In this document: positions 28,872 to 37,477 of the stretch, piece by piece
How the letters are laid out: every line of letters starts with the position of its first letter
How positions within the stretch are numbered: position 1 is the stretch's first letter
Assembly (NCBI GenBank): GCA_902579825.1
Contig: CACHII010000001.1
Location: 1 to 64,000 of the forward strand
Direction: 5' to 3'
DNA from: an uncultured SAR86 cluster bacterium
GTDB lineage: Bacteria > Pseudomonadota > Gammaproteobacteria > Magnimaribacterales > D2472
Length of the DNA stretch: 64,000 nucleotides
The notes under the pieces: generated by a model
Databases searched by the model: none
Told to the model about the DNA's origin: nothing
The model's input: the letters and a program-made list of their open reading frames with translations, nothing else
Made by a program: the position numbers and the translations under genes

Positions 28872-30122
28872 ATGAATGTTTTTTTTATTTTACAAATTGT
28901 TCTTGGTTTTATTGGTCTTATAGTATTAGCTATACCTTTTTCAGATAATTTTAAAACTATAAATTACCGATACGTACTATATGGAATACTTGCTCAAATA
29001 GTGCTCGCAGTAATACTACTTAAACTACCTTTTGTAATAAGTTTTTTTGAAATTTTAGGAAATGGTGTAGTAATTCTTCAGCAAGCTACCCAAGAGGGAG
29101 CTAATTTTGTATTTGGCTATCCACCCAGTGATGGTAGCACGCCTTATAGATCACTTTTAGAAACTTTTGCTTTTGGAGTTTTACCTTACATCATAGTAAT
29201 GGCATGTATTTCAGCAATATTATGGTATTGGGGAGTACTTCCTTTTATTGTTAATTTAATATCTAAAGCATGTCAAAAGCTTTTTAATATTGGCGGACCG
29301 GTTGGTCTAGGAGCGGCTGCAAATATTTTTGTTGGACAGGTTGAAGCACCATTATTAATAAGACCCTATGTTAGTAAATTATCAAATAAAGAACTCTTAA
29401 TTTTAATGACCGCAGGCATGGCTACCGTTGCTGGTTCTGTGATGGTTGCTTTAATAGCAATACTTGAAAATTCGTTCATTAATCAGAATTTGATCCAACA
29501 TTTTATTACAGCATCTGTTTTGTCAGTACCTGCTGCAATTATGTATGCAAATATCATGATACCTTCAAATACAATTACTGACTTTGATGAAAATAAAGTA
29601 CCCAAAGTTTATAACAGTACTATGGATGCAGTAACAAGAGGTTCATCTGACGGAGCAAGTATTGCATTTAGTGTTGGAACAATATTGATCGCAGTTATTG
29701 CTCTGGTATTTATTGCTAACTCAATTTTAGGATTTGTATCATCTCAATTTGGTTTTGAACTATCTATAGAGATAATTCTTGGTTATCTTTTTGCACCTAT
29801 TGCATGGTTGATGGGAATTCCATGGGATGAAGCTATTATTGCTGGAGAGCTTTTAGGAATAAAGACAACATTAAATGAATTTGTTGCTTACCCAGGTTTA
29901 GCTGCCTTAGGTGATGGAGAACTTTCAGAAAGATCAAAACTAATAACATTTTATAGCCTATGTGGTTTTGCTAATTTATCTTCAGTAGGAATTCTTATCT
30001 CTGGAATTACTGCAATGGCTCCAGAAAGAAAAGACGACCTTATAAAGGTTTCTCTTAAAGCACTTGTTGGTGCAACGCTAGCATCCTGTATGACTGGATT
30101 GATAGTTGGAATTTTTATTTAA
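28872..30122 (+). CDS. nupC: Concentrative nucleoside transporter, NupC family
   Basis: A 416-residue ion-coupled nucleoside importer of the inner membrane. Characteristic stretches are GGPVGLGAAANIFVGQVEAPLL (about 139-160), MTAGMATVAGSVM (about 178-190), the TRGSSDGASIAFSVG helix, and the C-terminal PGLAALGDGELSERSK..TFYSLCGFANLSS region with the second nucleoside-contact helix. It lies 1 nt after the oxygenase. Its last 4 nt overlap the convergent tspO. Confidence 0.94.
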   Translation: MNVFFILQIVLGFIGLIVLAIPFSDNFKTINYRYVLYGILAQIVLAVILLKLPFVISFFEILGNGVVILQQATQEGANFVFGYPPSDGSTPYRSLLETFAFGVLPYIIVMACISAILWYWGVLPFIVNLISKACQKLFNIGGPVGLGAAANIFVGQVEAPLLIRPYVSKLSNKELLILMTAGMATVAGSVMVALIAILENSFINQNLIQHFITASVLSVPAAIMYANIMIPSNTITDFDENKVPKVYNSTMDAVTRGSSDGASIAFSVGTILIAVIALVFIANSILGFVSSQFGFELSIEIILGYLFAPIAWLMGIPWDEAIIAGELLGIKTTLNEFVAYPGLAALGDGELSERSKLITFYSLCGFANLSSVGILISGITAMAPERKDDLIKVSLKALVGATLASCMTGLIVGIFI

Positions 30123-30559
30123 TTGTTGATGACAATAAACAAATTCAGATAACTAGCAAAAGATATCCATAAGACATATGGAATAAATAAAATAAATGCT
30201 AATTTATTTTCTCTATACATAAGTGTTGTTATGTACAAGTTTAAAGCTATAAGTAGGTATATATCGATAAGTGATATTAATGGCATTTGAAACCTGAAAA
30301 ACAACCATGACCATGCAGCATTAAAAACCAATTGAATTATAAAAATTCCATAAATCTTCTTATGAGCTAAATATGCAGAAATCATCATTAAGACATAAAG
30401 TATCGGCCAGACTATTCCAAAAACATTACTTGAAGGATTAAGTTCACTTTTGTTAAGAGATAAGTACCATAAATCAGAGCTAGCTTGGGTGGAGGCTAAT
30501 CTACCAATCATGGCAGCAAGAATAACTGCAATGACTAACTTAATCTTCTTCTCTTGCAT
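30119..30559 (-). CDS. tspO: TspO/MBR-family membrane protein
   Basis: A 146-residue five-helix protein of the tryptophan-rich sensory/benzodiazepine-receptor family, which binds tetrapyrroles and, in some bacteria, regulates pigment genes in response to light and oxygen. Visible marks are PSSNVFGIVWPILYVLM (about 42-58), LVFNAAWSWLFFRFQ (about 77-91) and the final PYVLWISFASYLNLFI. It is downstream of a 47-residue membrane protein and the KAS-III-like gene on the minus strand. Confidence 0.9.
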   Translation of the reverse strand: MQEKKIKLVIAVILAAMIGRLASTQASSDLWYLSLNKSELNPSSNVFGIVWPILYVLMMISAYLAHKKIYGIFIIQLVFNAAWSWLFFRFQMPLISLIDIYLLIALNLYITTLMYRENKLAFILFIPYVLWISFASYLNLFIVINN

Positions 30560-30576
30560 ACATTAAAAAAATGCAC

Positions 30577-30720
30577 TTACTTTAGTCTGAAGAATCTACT
30601 TATCGTATCTGAGATATTTCCAAATAGATTTGAGCCTTTGGGCCTTGCTTCAATATAGATATAGAAACCTACAAAAGCTAAGGAAATTAAGAAAACCCAA
30701 ACTGCATCATATTCACCCAT
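30577..30720 (-). CDS. Small single-helix protein, 47 residues
   Basis: A 47-residue frame between the KAS-III-like gene (41 nt upstream) and tspO (17 nt downstream). One hydrophobic helix covers about residues 6-24, followed by a basic tail (ARPKGSNLFGN...RFFRLK). Upstream there is no clear ribosome site, so confidence is moderate. No family is recognised. Confidence 0.5.
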   Translation of the reverse strand: MGEYDAVWVFLISLAFVGFYIYIEARPKGSNLFGNISDTISRFFRLK

Positions 30721-30761
30721 CTGCAGATTATAAATGTTTTGTGTTTTGAAATAAATTTATA

Positions 30762-31877
30762 TTAGACTTTTTCTACAATTATTGAACAAACAGAGTAACC
30801 AGCTCCAAAAGAACAGATTAATCCTTTTTCACCTTTTTTAAGATCATTATGTATGTTGTATGCAAACATAGAGCCAGCACTTGCTAAGTTACCAAATTTT
30901 TCAATTGGTAGTGGAGCTAATGATTTATCGAATTGATCTGTACCAATGATCTTAGCTACTATTAAGTTGACCATTCTAGAGTTTGCTTGATGAAGCCAGA
31001 ATTTTTTAATCTCACTTGGTTTAATGTCATTATCTTTAAGCTGTGTTGATATAAATTCAGCTACCATAGGACAAACCTCTTTAAAAACACTGTTACCATT
31101 TTGATAAAATAATAAATCTTCATAGGTTTTGCTATTATCAGCTGCTCTAACTAGATAACTCCAATCACTCCTAATATTGTTAGAAAATTTTGTAAAAAGT
31201 TTTCTGTCTACAACTTTATGTGAATGTTCAGAAGAATTGTTTTTACTAATTACACTTGCTACGCATCCGTCACCAAATATGAAGTGTATATCTCTACGAG
31301 TATAATTTACAAATGGGGTAGATATTTCAGGGTTTATGACTAGTACTGTATCAGCTAAGCCTGATGCAATATCGCTGTAGGCATTATTGATTGCAAATGT
31401 AGTGGATGAACATCCAACAAGCATGTCATATGCATATCCATTAATACCAAGTTCATTTTGAATCTCAATTGCTACAGATGGATAATTCCTTGCAGCATGG
31501 GAAGTGCCCAAAATAACTCCATCAATATCTGAAGCAGAGACATTTGCTTGTTCCATTGCTTTTTTTGCAGCTTTAATGCCCACCACAGCCTGAATTGAAA
31601 GCTTAGATTCATCTTCATGTTCTACCTGTGGCATCATTTTATTAATGTCTAAAATATTTTTTTTGTCTATGACGTATCTTGTTTTTATACCAGAAGCTTT
31701 TTCTATAAATGAAGTTGACGAATGTTCCATAGCAACCATATTTCCATCATTAATTTTATCGGCATTTTTGAGATTAAAGTTGTCAACATATGAATTATAA
31801 GATTCAACTATCTCATCGTTAGTTATCATTTCTTCAGGATGCCAGATTCCTGTTCCAGCAATATGAATATTATCCAT
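30762..31877 (-). CDS. KAS-III-like beta-ketoacyl synthase
   Basis: A 371-residue thiolase-fold condensing enzyme. The FabH-type triad is complete: Cys156 (VGCSST), His296 (LHQAN) and Asn330 (FGNLAS). It is longer than housekeeping FabH (about 317), with an insertion near residues 35-95, and belongs to the group of long KAS-III-like proteins of uncertain role in lipid or secondary product synthesis. No acyl carrier protein or other fatty-acid gene is close. It is divergent from an alpha/beta hydrolase with 39 nt between. Confidence 0.85.
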   Translation of the reverse strand: MDNIHIAGTGIWHPEEMITNDEIVESYNSYVDNFNLKNADKINDGNMVAMEHSSTSFIEKASGIKTRYVIDKKNILDINKMMPQVEHEDESKLSIQAVVGIKAAKKAMEQANVSASDIDGVILGTSHAARNYPSVAIEIQNELGINGYAYDMLVGCSSTTFAINNAYSDIASGLADTVLVINPEISTPFVNYTRRDIHFIFGDGCVASVISKNNSSEHSHKVVDRKLFTKFSNNIRSDWSYLVRAADNSKTYEDLLFYQNGNSVFKEVCPMVAEFISTQLKDNDIKPSEIKKFWLHQANSRMVNLIVAKIIGTDQFDKSLAPLPIEKFGNLASAGSMFAYNIHNDLKKGEKGLICSFGAGYSVCSIIVEKV

Positions 31878-31916
31878 AGTTATATTAATATTTATCTAGT
31901 ATGTTTATTATAAATT

Positions 31917-32822
31917 ATGATTTTAAATAGCTCTATTGATAAAAGCTACATATATGTTCATTTATCAAACATGTCTCAGCCAAAGGGTATAGTACATATT
32001 TGCCATGGTAAAGCAGAACATATAGGAAGATATAAATGGTTAACCTCAAAGCTTAACAATGATGGCTATCATGTAATTTCTATAGATCACAGAGGACACG
32101 GAAAAAGAATTCATTCTCCTAAAGATATAGGTAAATTTACCAATGATGAAAATGGATGGGAAAAAGTTGTGAATGATCTCTACTTACTTATAAATGATAC
32201 AAAAAAAACCTTTCCTGATTTAAAACAATTTATTTTTGCACACAGTATGGGTTCTTGGATAGCTCTATCTCTATTAAAAAAAGAACTTATGATTGATGGA
32301 CTGATATTATCTGCATCAGCAAAATACCCACAATTTTTAATAACACTCCAAAAGTTAATAATAAAAATAGATATTTTTATTAATGGTAGAAATAAATTAA
32401 ATAATGTTATGGAGCGGCTTACCACCAAAAGATTTAATAATAATTTTAAACCAAACAGAACCGATTTTGATTGGATATCTGATGATGAAGATAGTGTAGA
32501 TAATTATATTCAAGATGAGTTATGTGGATTTAAAGTTACTAACGGTCTTTGGCTAGATATGGTAGAAGGAATTGAAAGCACATTTAAAGATGAAAACTAT
32601 ATAAGCAATAATAAGAATTTAAGAATTTTGTTGGTTGCAGGCTCTAAAGATCCTGTCGGCGATAATGGTAAAGGTATTGAGAGATTGTATATATTTTTAA
32701 AAAATAACTTTAAAAATATATCTTTATTCACATTTGGCGATGGTAGACATGAAATATTTAGTGATCTTAATAAACATAGAAGGTATAAATTGTTAACAGA
32801 CTTCTTTGATGAAGGAATTTAA
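31917..32822 (+). CDS. Alpha/beta hydrolase, monoacylglycerol-lipase-like
   Basis: A 301-residue serine hydrolase of the 'serine aminopeptidase S33' (Hydrolase_4) group. HGKAEH (30-35) gives the oxyanion loop, DHRGHGKR (57-64) follows, and the nucleophile is Ser110 in AHSMG. The acid is in SKDPVGD and the His in DGRHEI near the C-terminus. No signal peptide, so probably cytoplasmic, acting on lysophospholipids or monoacylglycerols. Its 3' end stops 1 nt before the convergent hydrolase. Confidence 0.87.
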   Translation: MILNSSIDKSYIYVHLSNMSQPKGIVHICHGKAEHIGRYKWLTSKLNNDGYHVISIDHRGHGKRIHSPKDIGKFTNDENGWEKVVNDLYLLINDTKKTFPDLKQFIFAHSMGSWIALSLLKKELMIDGLILSASAKYPQFLITLQKLIIKIDIFINGRNKLNNVMERLTTKRFNNNFKPNRTDFDWISDDEDSVDNYIQDELCGFKVTNGLWLDMVEGIESTFKDENYISNNKNLRILLVAGSKDPVGDNGKGIERLYIFLKNNFKNISLFTFGDGRHEIFSDLNKHRRYKLLTDFFDEGI

Positions 32823-32823
32823 A

Positions 32824-33699
32824 TTATTTGTTGATTAAGCAGATTAGAGCTTTATTTATTCCCTCAGGACTTTCAAAATATGGAAAGTGTCCAACATCCT
32901 CTAAGATGATAATATCTTCATCATGATTTACATTTTGTAACAATATATTTTCTGGATCAAATCTAGCTAGCTTATCTTTTTCACTAAAAATATATTTTAT
33001 GTTTTTTAAACTTGAGATTTGTTTTTCGGATAAGCGAAATGAATTGCAGGATTTTAAATCAATTGAACTTATTTCTTTTTCAGACTGATTAAATAGTCGT
33101 TTTAATGGGTAAAGTTTTATTTCTCGTTCTGGATCATCTTCAACAACTTTTGTTCCATATGGTGATTTGATTTGACCTTTTTTTCTTCCATAGAAACCAG
33201 AACCCATTGTTCCAAAACCTTTAGTTTTAATTTCAGTTTTAGGAAATTTATGAATCCCGTATTTCATTAAGAACTCTACTGCTTGATCAAGATTACCTTT
33301 TGCAAAATCTAGTAACATATCTCCAACTAAAAATGGATATGCAATATTCATACAAATCGTCATTTTATGTTCAACTTTTGTAGAAAGGTCAAGGGCAACC
33401 AGGCCACCCCAGCTATGCCCAATTAATATCGGTTCTCTGATATTTAACTGATCAAAAACATCAATACAAAATAAAGAATGTTCATCTATGGAATTAACAA
33501 TAGGACCAGAAGTATAGCCATGACCAGGCAAATCAAAACCTAGGACATTATGACTATCGTGCAACTCTTCAAGATTAAACATCGACAATATTCTGTGATC
33601 CATTCCTGCACCAGGAATGAAAACAATTGATTGTTTTGAGTTATCAAAAGGTAATTGCTCAAATATGTTAGCTTTATGATTTTTTAATTTTAATTGCAT
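32824..33699 (-). CDS. Alpha/beta hydrolase, unknown substrate
   Basis: A 291-residue hydrolase with PGAGMDHR (29-36) as the oxyanion region, GFDLPGHG (54-61) and nucleophile Ser96 in GHSWGG; the catalytic His is in EDVGHFPYFESPE near the end. No signal peptide. It is translated in another frame from the last 26 nt of the BCCT carrier gene upstream, so the two are an operon. This may point to an ester of a betaine-like solute as substrate, which is inference. Confidence 0.85.
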   Translation of the reverse strand: MQLKLKNHKANIFEQLPFDNSKQSIVFIPGAGMDHRILSMFNLEELHDSHNVLGFDLPGHGYTSGPIVNSIDEHSLFCIDVFDQLNIREPILIGHSWGGLVALDLSTKVEHKMTICMNIAYPFLVGDMLLDFAKGNLDQAVEFLMKYGIHKFPKTEIKTKGFGTMGSGFYGRKKGQIKSPYGTKVVEDDPEREIKLYPLKRLFNQSEKEISSIDLKSCNSFRLSEKQISSLKNIKYIFSEKDKLARFDPENILLQNVNHDEDIIILEDVGHFPYFESPEGINKALICLINK

Positions 33700-35161
33700 T
33701 TTTAACTATCGAGATTACTAATAAAATATTAACGAACACCAATGGTACCGAAAATATAACTAAAAGCCACATAAATGAATCTCCACCGCCAAGAAACATT
33801 ATTAGTGCTGGTTGAATTACAAGCATGAAAGCAAAAAATAATCTAAGATTTCGCGAAGGCTCGTTTTTAAAATTTTTCATCGCTGCGGTAGCTAAAATAT
33901 ATGAAGATGAGTCATAAGTTGTGCATAAAAAAATAATTGCTATCACTCCAAATGCTATTAACAAATAGAAGCCGAAGTCTAATGATGAAATAGTTTGTAC
34001 GACAATTGTTTCTAAACCCATGGCTCCGGAGCTATAAACTTCAGGAGCATTAAATATATTATTTTCATATAAGTAAATAGATGAGTTACTGAGGACTCCA
34101 ATATGAAAAAAACATCCAAGAGACCCTATAAGCAAACAACCAAAAATAATTTCTCTTATTGATTTTCCATTTGAAATATTAACAATAAAAGTTCCAACTG
34201 CAGGAGCTAAAGCAAAATACCATGCCCAATAAAAAACTGTCCAAGTAATGCTATATTTTGAACTTGATAAGCTAAAATCAATAAAATTATTGAACATATA
34301 ACCAAGAGGTTCGATAGTATTTTTAACAATATAGTTAGTTGGACCAGAAAATAATATAAACAATAGAAATATCAATACTAAAACTATGTTTAAGTTACTT
34401 AATCTTTTAATACCTTTTTGAATACCAAGGTAAACACTTGATCCAAATATTAGCAGACATATAACTAAAGCTGAAAAATCTAAATAAATGTTTTTATCAA
34501 CTGAAAATATTTTTGATATTACAGCCGAAATCAATGGGAATGATAGAGTTAAACCAACACCAGCTCCTGTGATTATCGCTCCTATAAATATTAAATCCAG
34601 AAATAATCTTAATATTCCAGACTGTTTTTTTAATAAAATTCCAGAAAAAGTTAAAGGCGTATTTGGTTTGTTGATAAGGGCTAACGAGAAAGCTATTGTT
34701 GGAAGGCAATAAATTGCCCAACCAGTTAGACCCCAATGAAAATGAGGATATGACCTTGCTTTTAGATAATTTATTGATTCCTCGGTACTTACTCCTTCTA
34801 GAGGATTGGTAAAATATACCAACCATTCTACGGTAGACCAATATAACAAAGCAGCACCAAGACCTGTTGCAAACAACATAGAGCACCACGAAAAATAAGA
34901 AAATGTATCTTTTCCCTCAAGGATAAGTTTTTTGGAACCTACTGGAGTAATTGCTATAAAAACTAAAAATATGAGAATTAAGAAACCAATTATTAAAAAA
35001 TATGATTCAAAATTAATTGCAAAAAAATCATAAATACTTTTTAACCTATTTGCACTTTCATTTGGATTATTTAAAACATATGATGAGAGAATAATTAAAA
35101 AGAAAAAAGTAATAAATATTACTGATGTATTCCATAGTGGATTAATTTTTAATTTAAACAT
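33674..35161 (-). CDS. BCCT-family betaine/carnitine/choline transporter, copy 1
   Basis: A 495-residue carrier with about twelve helices. The frame is open from 35278, but that would overlap the divergent exonuclease gene; ATG at 35161 gives the normal N-terminus (MFKLKINPLWN) and matches the length of the second BCCT copy. Family marks are FATGLGAALLYWSTVEW, HWGLTGWAIYCLP, GIQKGIKRLSNLN and the tryptophan segment WTVFYWAWYFALAPAVGTF. In the last segment the usual WxPFVG is AxAPAVG, so substrate contacts may differ. It is in an operon with an alpha/beta hydrolase. Confidence 0.92.
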   Translation of the reverse strand: MFKLKINPLWNTSVIFITFFFLIILSSYVLNNPNESANRLKSIYDFFAINFESYFLIIGFLILIFLVFIAITPVGSKKLILEGKDTFSYFSWCSMLFATGLGAALLYWSTVEWLVYFTNPLEGVSTEESINYLKARSYPHFHWGLTGWAIYCLPTIAFSLALINKPNTPLTFSGILLKKQSGILRLFLDLIFIGAIITGAGVGLTLSFPLISAVISKIFSVDKNIYLDFSALVICLLIFGSSVYLGIQKGIKRLSNLNIVLVLIFLLFILFSGPTNYIVKNTIEPLGYMFNNFIDFSLSSSKYSITWTVFYWAWYFALAPAVGTFIVNISNGKSIREIIFGCLLIGSLGCFFHIGVLSNSSIYLYENNIFNAPEVYSSGAMGLETIVVQTISSLDFGFYLLIAFGVIAIIFLCTTYDSSSYILATAAMKNFKNEPSRNLRLFFAFMLVIQPALIMFLGGGDSFMWLLVIFSVPLVFVNILLVISIVKNAIKIKKS

Positions 35162-35184
35162 TATCAACTGTAAAGTAAAAAGTA

Positions 35185-35862
35185 ATGATAACAAATATTT
35201 ACACTTATCCTGAGTTAAAGAGACAAGACAGTGAAGAAGGGAGGTTTTATCTTGATTCAAAGAATCTTCCAGTCCCAAGCGTAACTACGGTTTTAAATAA
35301 AACTTCCAACAAAAAAGATTCTATTCAGCAGTGGCGAAATAGAGTTGGTGAAGATGAGGCTAATAGAATTATCAAACAGAGTACAGATATTGGAACTATG
35401 GTCCATGAAGCTCTTGAGTCATATTTAAATGAACAGGAATGGAGAAATTTTTCAGATAATCAAGATGGAGTTCTAGCTGAAAGAATGAGTGAAAAATTTA
35501 TAAAATCTGGACTTGGTTCTATTACTGAAGTATGGGGGTTAGAAGTAGGATTAATTCTAGATGGTTTATATGCTGGTACAGCAGATTGCGTTGGAAAGAT
35601 TAATGGAGTGCCATCACTAATAGATTTTAAAACTGCAAGAAAGATGAAAAAGAGAGAATGGATTGAAGATTATTTTCTTCAATGTTGTGCATATGCAAAT
35701 GCACATAACGTTATGTTCAATACCGAAATCAATCAAATCGTTATTTTAATGATTGATAGAAATTTAATTTTTAAAGATTTTATTGTAAAACCCACTGAAT
35801 TTAATATTCTTACTAAGCTATGGAAAAAAAGATTGATAGAATTTCATAATAAATATGCATAA
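35185..35862 (+). CDS. PD-(D/E)XK exonuclease, RecB/MGME1-like
   Basis: A stand-alone 225-residue nuclease. The order of motifs matches the RecB-type PD-(D/E)XK fold found in phage exonucleases and MGME1: GTMVHEALE (70-78), Glu120, GTAD (131-134, acidic residue 134), LIDFKT (145-150 with Asp147 and Lys149) and the QxxxY motif Gln166-Tyr170. No helicase, Cas or phage gene adjoins. It is divergent from the BCCT carrier with 23 nt between, and the carboxylesterase starts inside its last 8 nt. A role in single-strand end processing is inferred; a phage origin is possible. Confidence 0.82.
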   Translation: MITNIYTYPELKRQDSEEGRFYLDSKNLPVPSVTTVLNKTSNKKDSIQQWRNRVGEDEANRIIKQSTDIGTMVHEALESYLNEQEWRNFSDNQDGVLAERMSEKFIKSGLGSITEVWGLEVGLILDGLYAGTADCVGKINGVPSLIDFKTARKMKKREWIEDYFLQCCAYANAHNVMFNTEINQIVILMIDRNLIFKDFIVKPTEFNILTKLWKKRLIEFHNKYA

Positions 35863-37411
35863 ATTGAAAAAAAATATATATAAAATATTTATAACGATCA
35901 CAATTTACATATATGCAATTGAAATAATTGCAAACCCAAGTTTTTATATTGATAAAACAGAAATAGTTGGAATTTCATCCGAAGGTGTAGATATTTATTT
36001 GGGCATACCATATGCAGAACCACCAGTTGATTCATTGAGATGGGAAGTTACACAACCAAAAATATTTAAGACAAATTTATTTAAAGCAGATAAATTTGCA
36101 CCTGCATGCATGCAAGGTCCAAGAATTGTAAATTGGTATAAGGGCGTTGCTGCAGGATTTGGAGGTGATCCTAATTATATAAAGACACCAGAAATTTCTG
36201 AAGATTGTTTGTATCTAAATATGTGGGTTCCTACTAATCTTGATGATAAAGAAAAAATTCCTGTACTCATTTATATTCACGGCGGATCAAATAGAGCTGG
36301 TTGGTCATTTGAACCAAATTATATTGGAAAAAACTTATCCAAAAAGGGCGTAATTGTTATTACTGTTTCTTATCGCCTTGGAGTTTTTGGTTTTTACTCG
36401 CATCCTAATTTAGAGGCATCTAATTTTGCATTACTTGATTTGATAGAGTCATTAAATTGGGTTAAAGAAAATATTGCTAAAGTTGGAGGAGACCCAGAAA
36501 ATATTACAATTTCAGGTGAATCAGCTGGTGCTACCAATGTTGCACATTTAATTGCTTCTCCTTTAGCAAAAGGTTTATTTAATAAAGCTATTCATCAGAG
36601 CGCAGGTTGGTCTATAGCAGAAAAAGATTTAGATTATGATATTCAAATAGAACTTTCTAACAAGCTCTCCATTAAATTAATTGGCGAAACTAACAAATCT
36701 AATAATTTAAAAAAATTAAGAGCAATTGACTCAGTAACTTTACTTTATTCAGCTGAAGATATATTTGGATATGTTGGTTATTATCCAATAATAGATAATT
36801 ATTCTATTTTTGAGCCACTTTATAAATCTTATGTACATGGAAATTATAATCATGTTGATCTAATCATTGGGACGAATGCAGATGAAGAACTTATGTATCT
36901 AGATAAGGATTATTATTTATATGATTTTTATGACGAGCGCGAGAGTTGGGGTTTTTATACCGAAACAGAACAACTAGATTCACTTATATCAGGCTTTATT
37001 AATGAAAAGGAAAAACTTAATTATTTACTCACTGCTCGAAATTGGACCTGTCCCTCATCTTTTATAGCAAAATCTCTAAAAGAAAATACCAATAAACAGG
37101 TATGGTTTTATTCATTTGATAAAGTAAGAGATGGTTCTAAAAGCAAAGAAATGGGAGCTTACCACGGAGCTGAATTGCCATATATTTTTAACACACATGA
37201 TGATTGGTTACCAACAAGCGACACAGATATTGTTATCACAAATAAAATTCAAAATTTTTGGGTAAATTTTATAAAAACAGGCAACCCAAACAAAGAACTT
37301 ATAGAATGGGAGCAATATAATTCTAATGTGTTTAATGTTCTATCATTTAATACAAAAACTTCAATGAAAACCAGCAGTTCTGTAGATGTTTGTCGTGTAT
37401 TAGGATACTAA
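35855..37411 (+). CDS. Type-B carboxylesterase/lipase, secreted
   Basis: A 518-residue member of the COesterase family. A signal peptide or anchor covers about residues 8-27. YLGIPYAEPP (48-57), EDCLYLNMWVP (about 117-127), HGG oxyanion loop, the nucleophile Ser223 in GESAGA, a glutamate in NADEELMY, and the catalytic His in AYHGAELPY are all visible. It starts within the exonuclease gene (8-nt overlap) and precedes a TonB receptor by 66 nt, so it may process esters for, or from, that receptor. Substrate unknown. Confidence 0.92.
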   Translation: MHKLKKNIYKIFITITIYIYAIEIIANPSFYIDKTEIVGISSEGVDIYLGIPYAEPPVDSLRWEVTQPKIFKTNLFKADKFAPACMQGPRIVNWYKGVAAGFGGDPNYIKTPEISEDCLYLNMWVPTNLDDKEKIPVLIYIHGGSNRAGWSFEPNYIGKNLSKKGVIVITVSYRLGVFGFYSHPNLEASNFALLDLIESLNWVKENIAKVGGDPENITISGESAGATNVAHLIASPLAKGLFNKAIHQSAGWSIAEKDLDYDIQIELSNKLSIKLIGETNKSNNLKKLRAIDSVTLLYSAEDIFGYVGYYPIIDNYSIFEPLYKSYVHGNYNHVDLIIGTNADEELMYLDKDYYLYDFYDERESWGFYTETEQLDSLISGFINEKEKLNYLLTARNWTCPSSFIAKSLKENTNKQVWFYSFDKVRDGSKSKEMGAYHGAELPYIFNTHDDWLPTSDTDIVITNKIQNFWVNFIKTGNPNKELIEWEQYNSNVFNVLSFNTKTSMKTSSSVDVCRVLGY

Positions 37412-37466
37412 AAATTTACTATAAAACGTTTTTATTATAATATTTACATATATTTTAGTTATTTAT

Positions 37467-37473
37467 GGGGGGG
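37467..37473 (+). promoter_or_regulatory. G7 tract at the ribosome site of receptor 3
   Basis: Seven consecutive G residues, 4 nt before the ATG of the third TonB receptor, occupy the Shine-Dalgarno position. Long G runs are rare in such AT-rich DNA. The tract may be a strong ribosome site, or its length may vary by slippage. Confidence 0.55.
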
Positions 37474-37477
37474 AACT

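Noticed and set aside
30762-31877. Naming the KAS-III-like gene fabH
   Set aside because: It is about 50 residues longer than FabH, carries an insertion, and is not near other fatty-acid genes.
34497-34889. 130-residue same-strand frame inside BCCT copy 1
   Set aside because: It is a shifted-frame shadow of the BCCT gene, whose own frame carries all family motifs.
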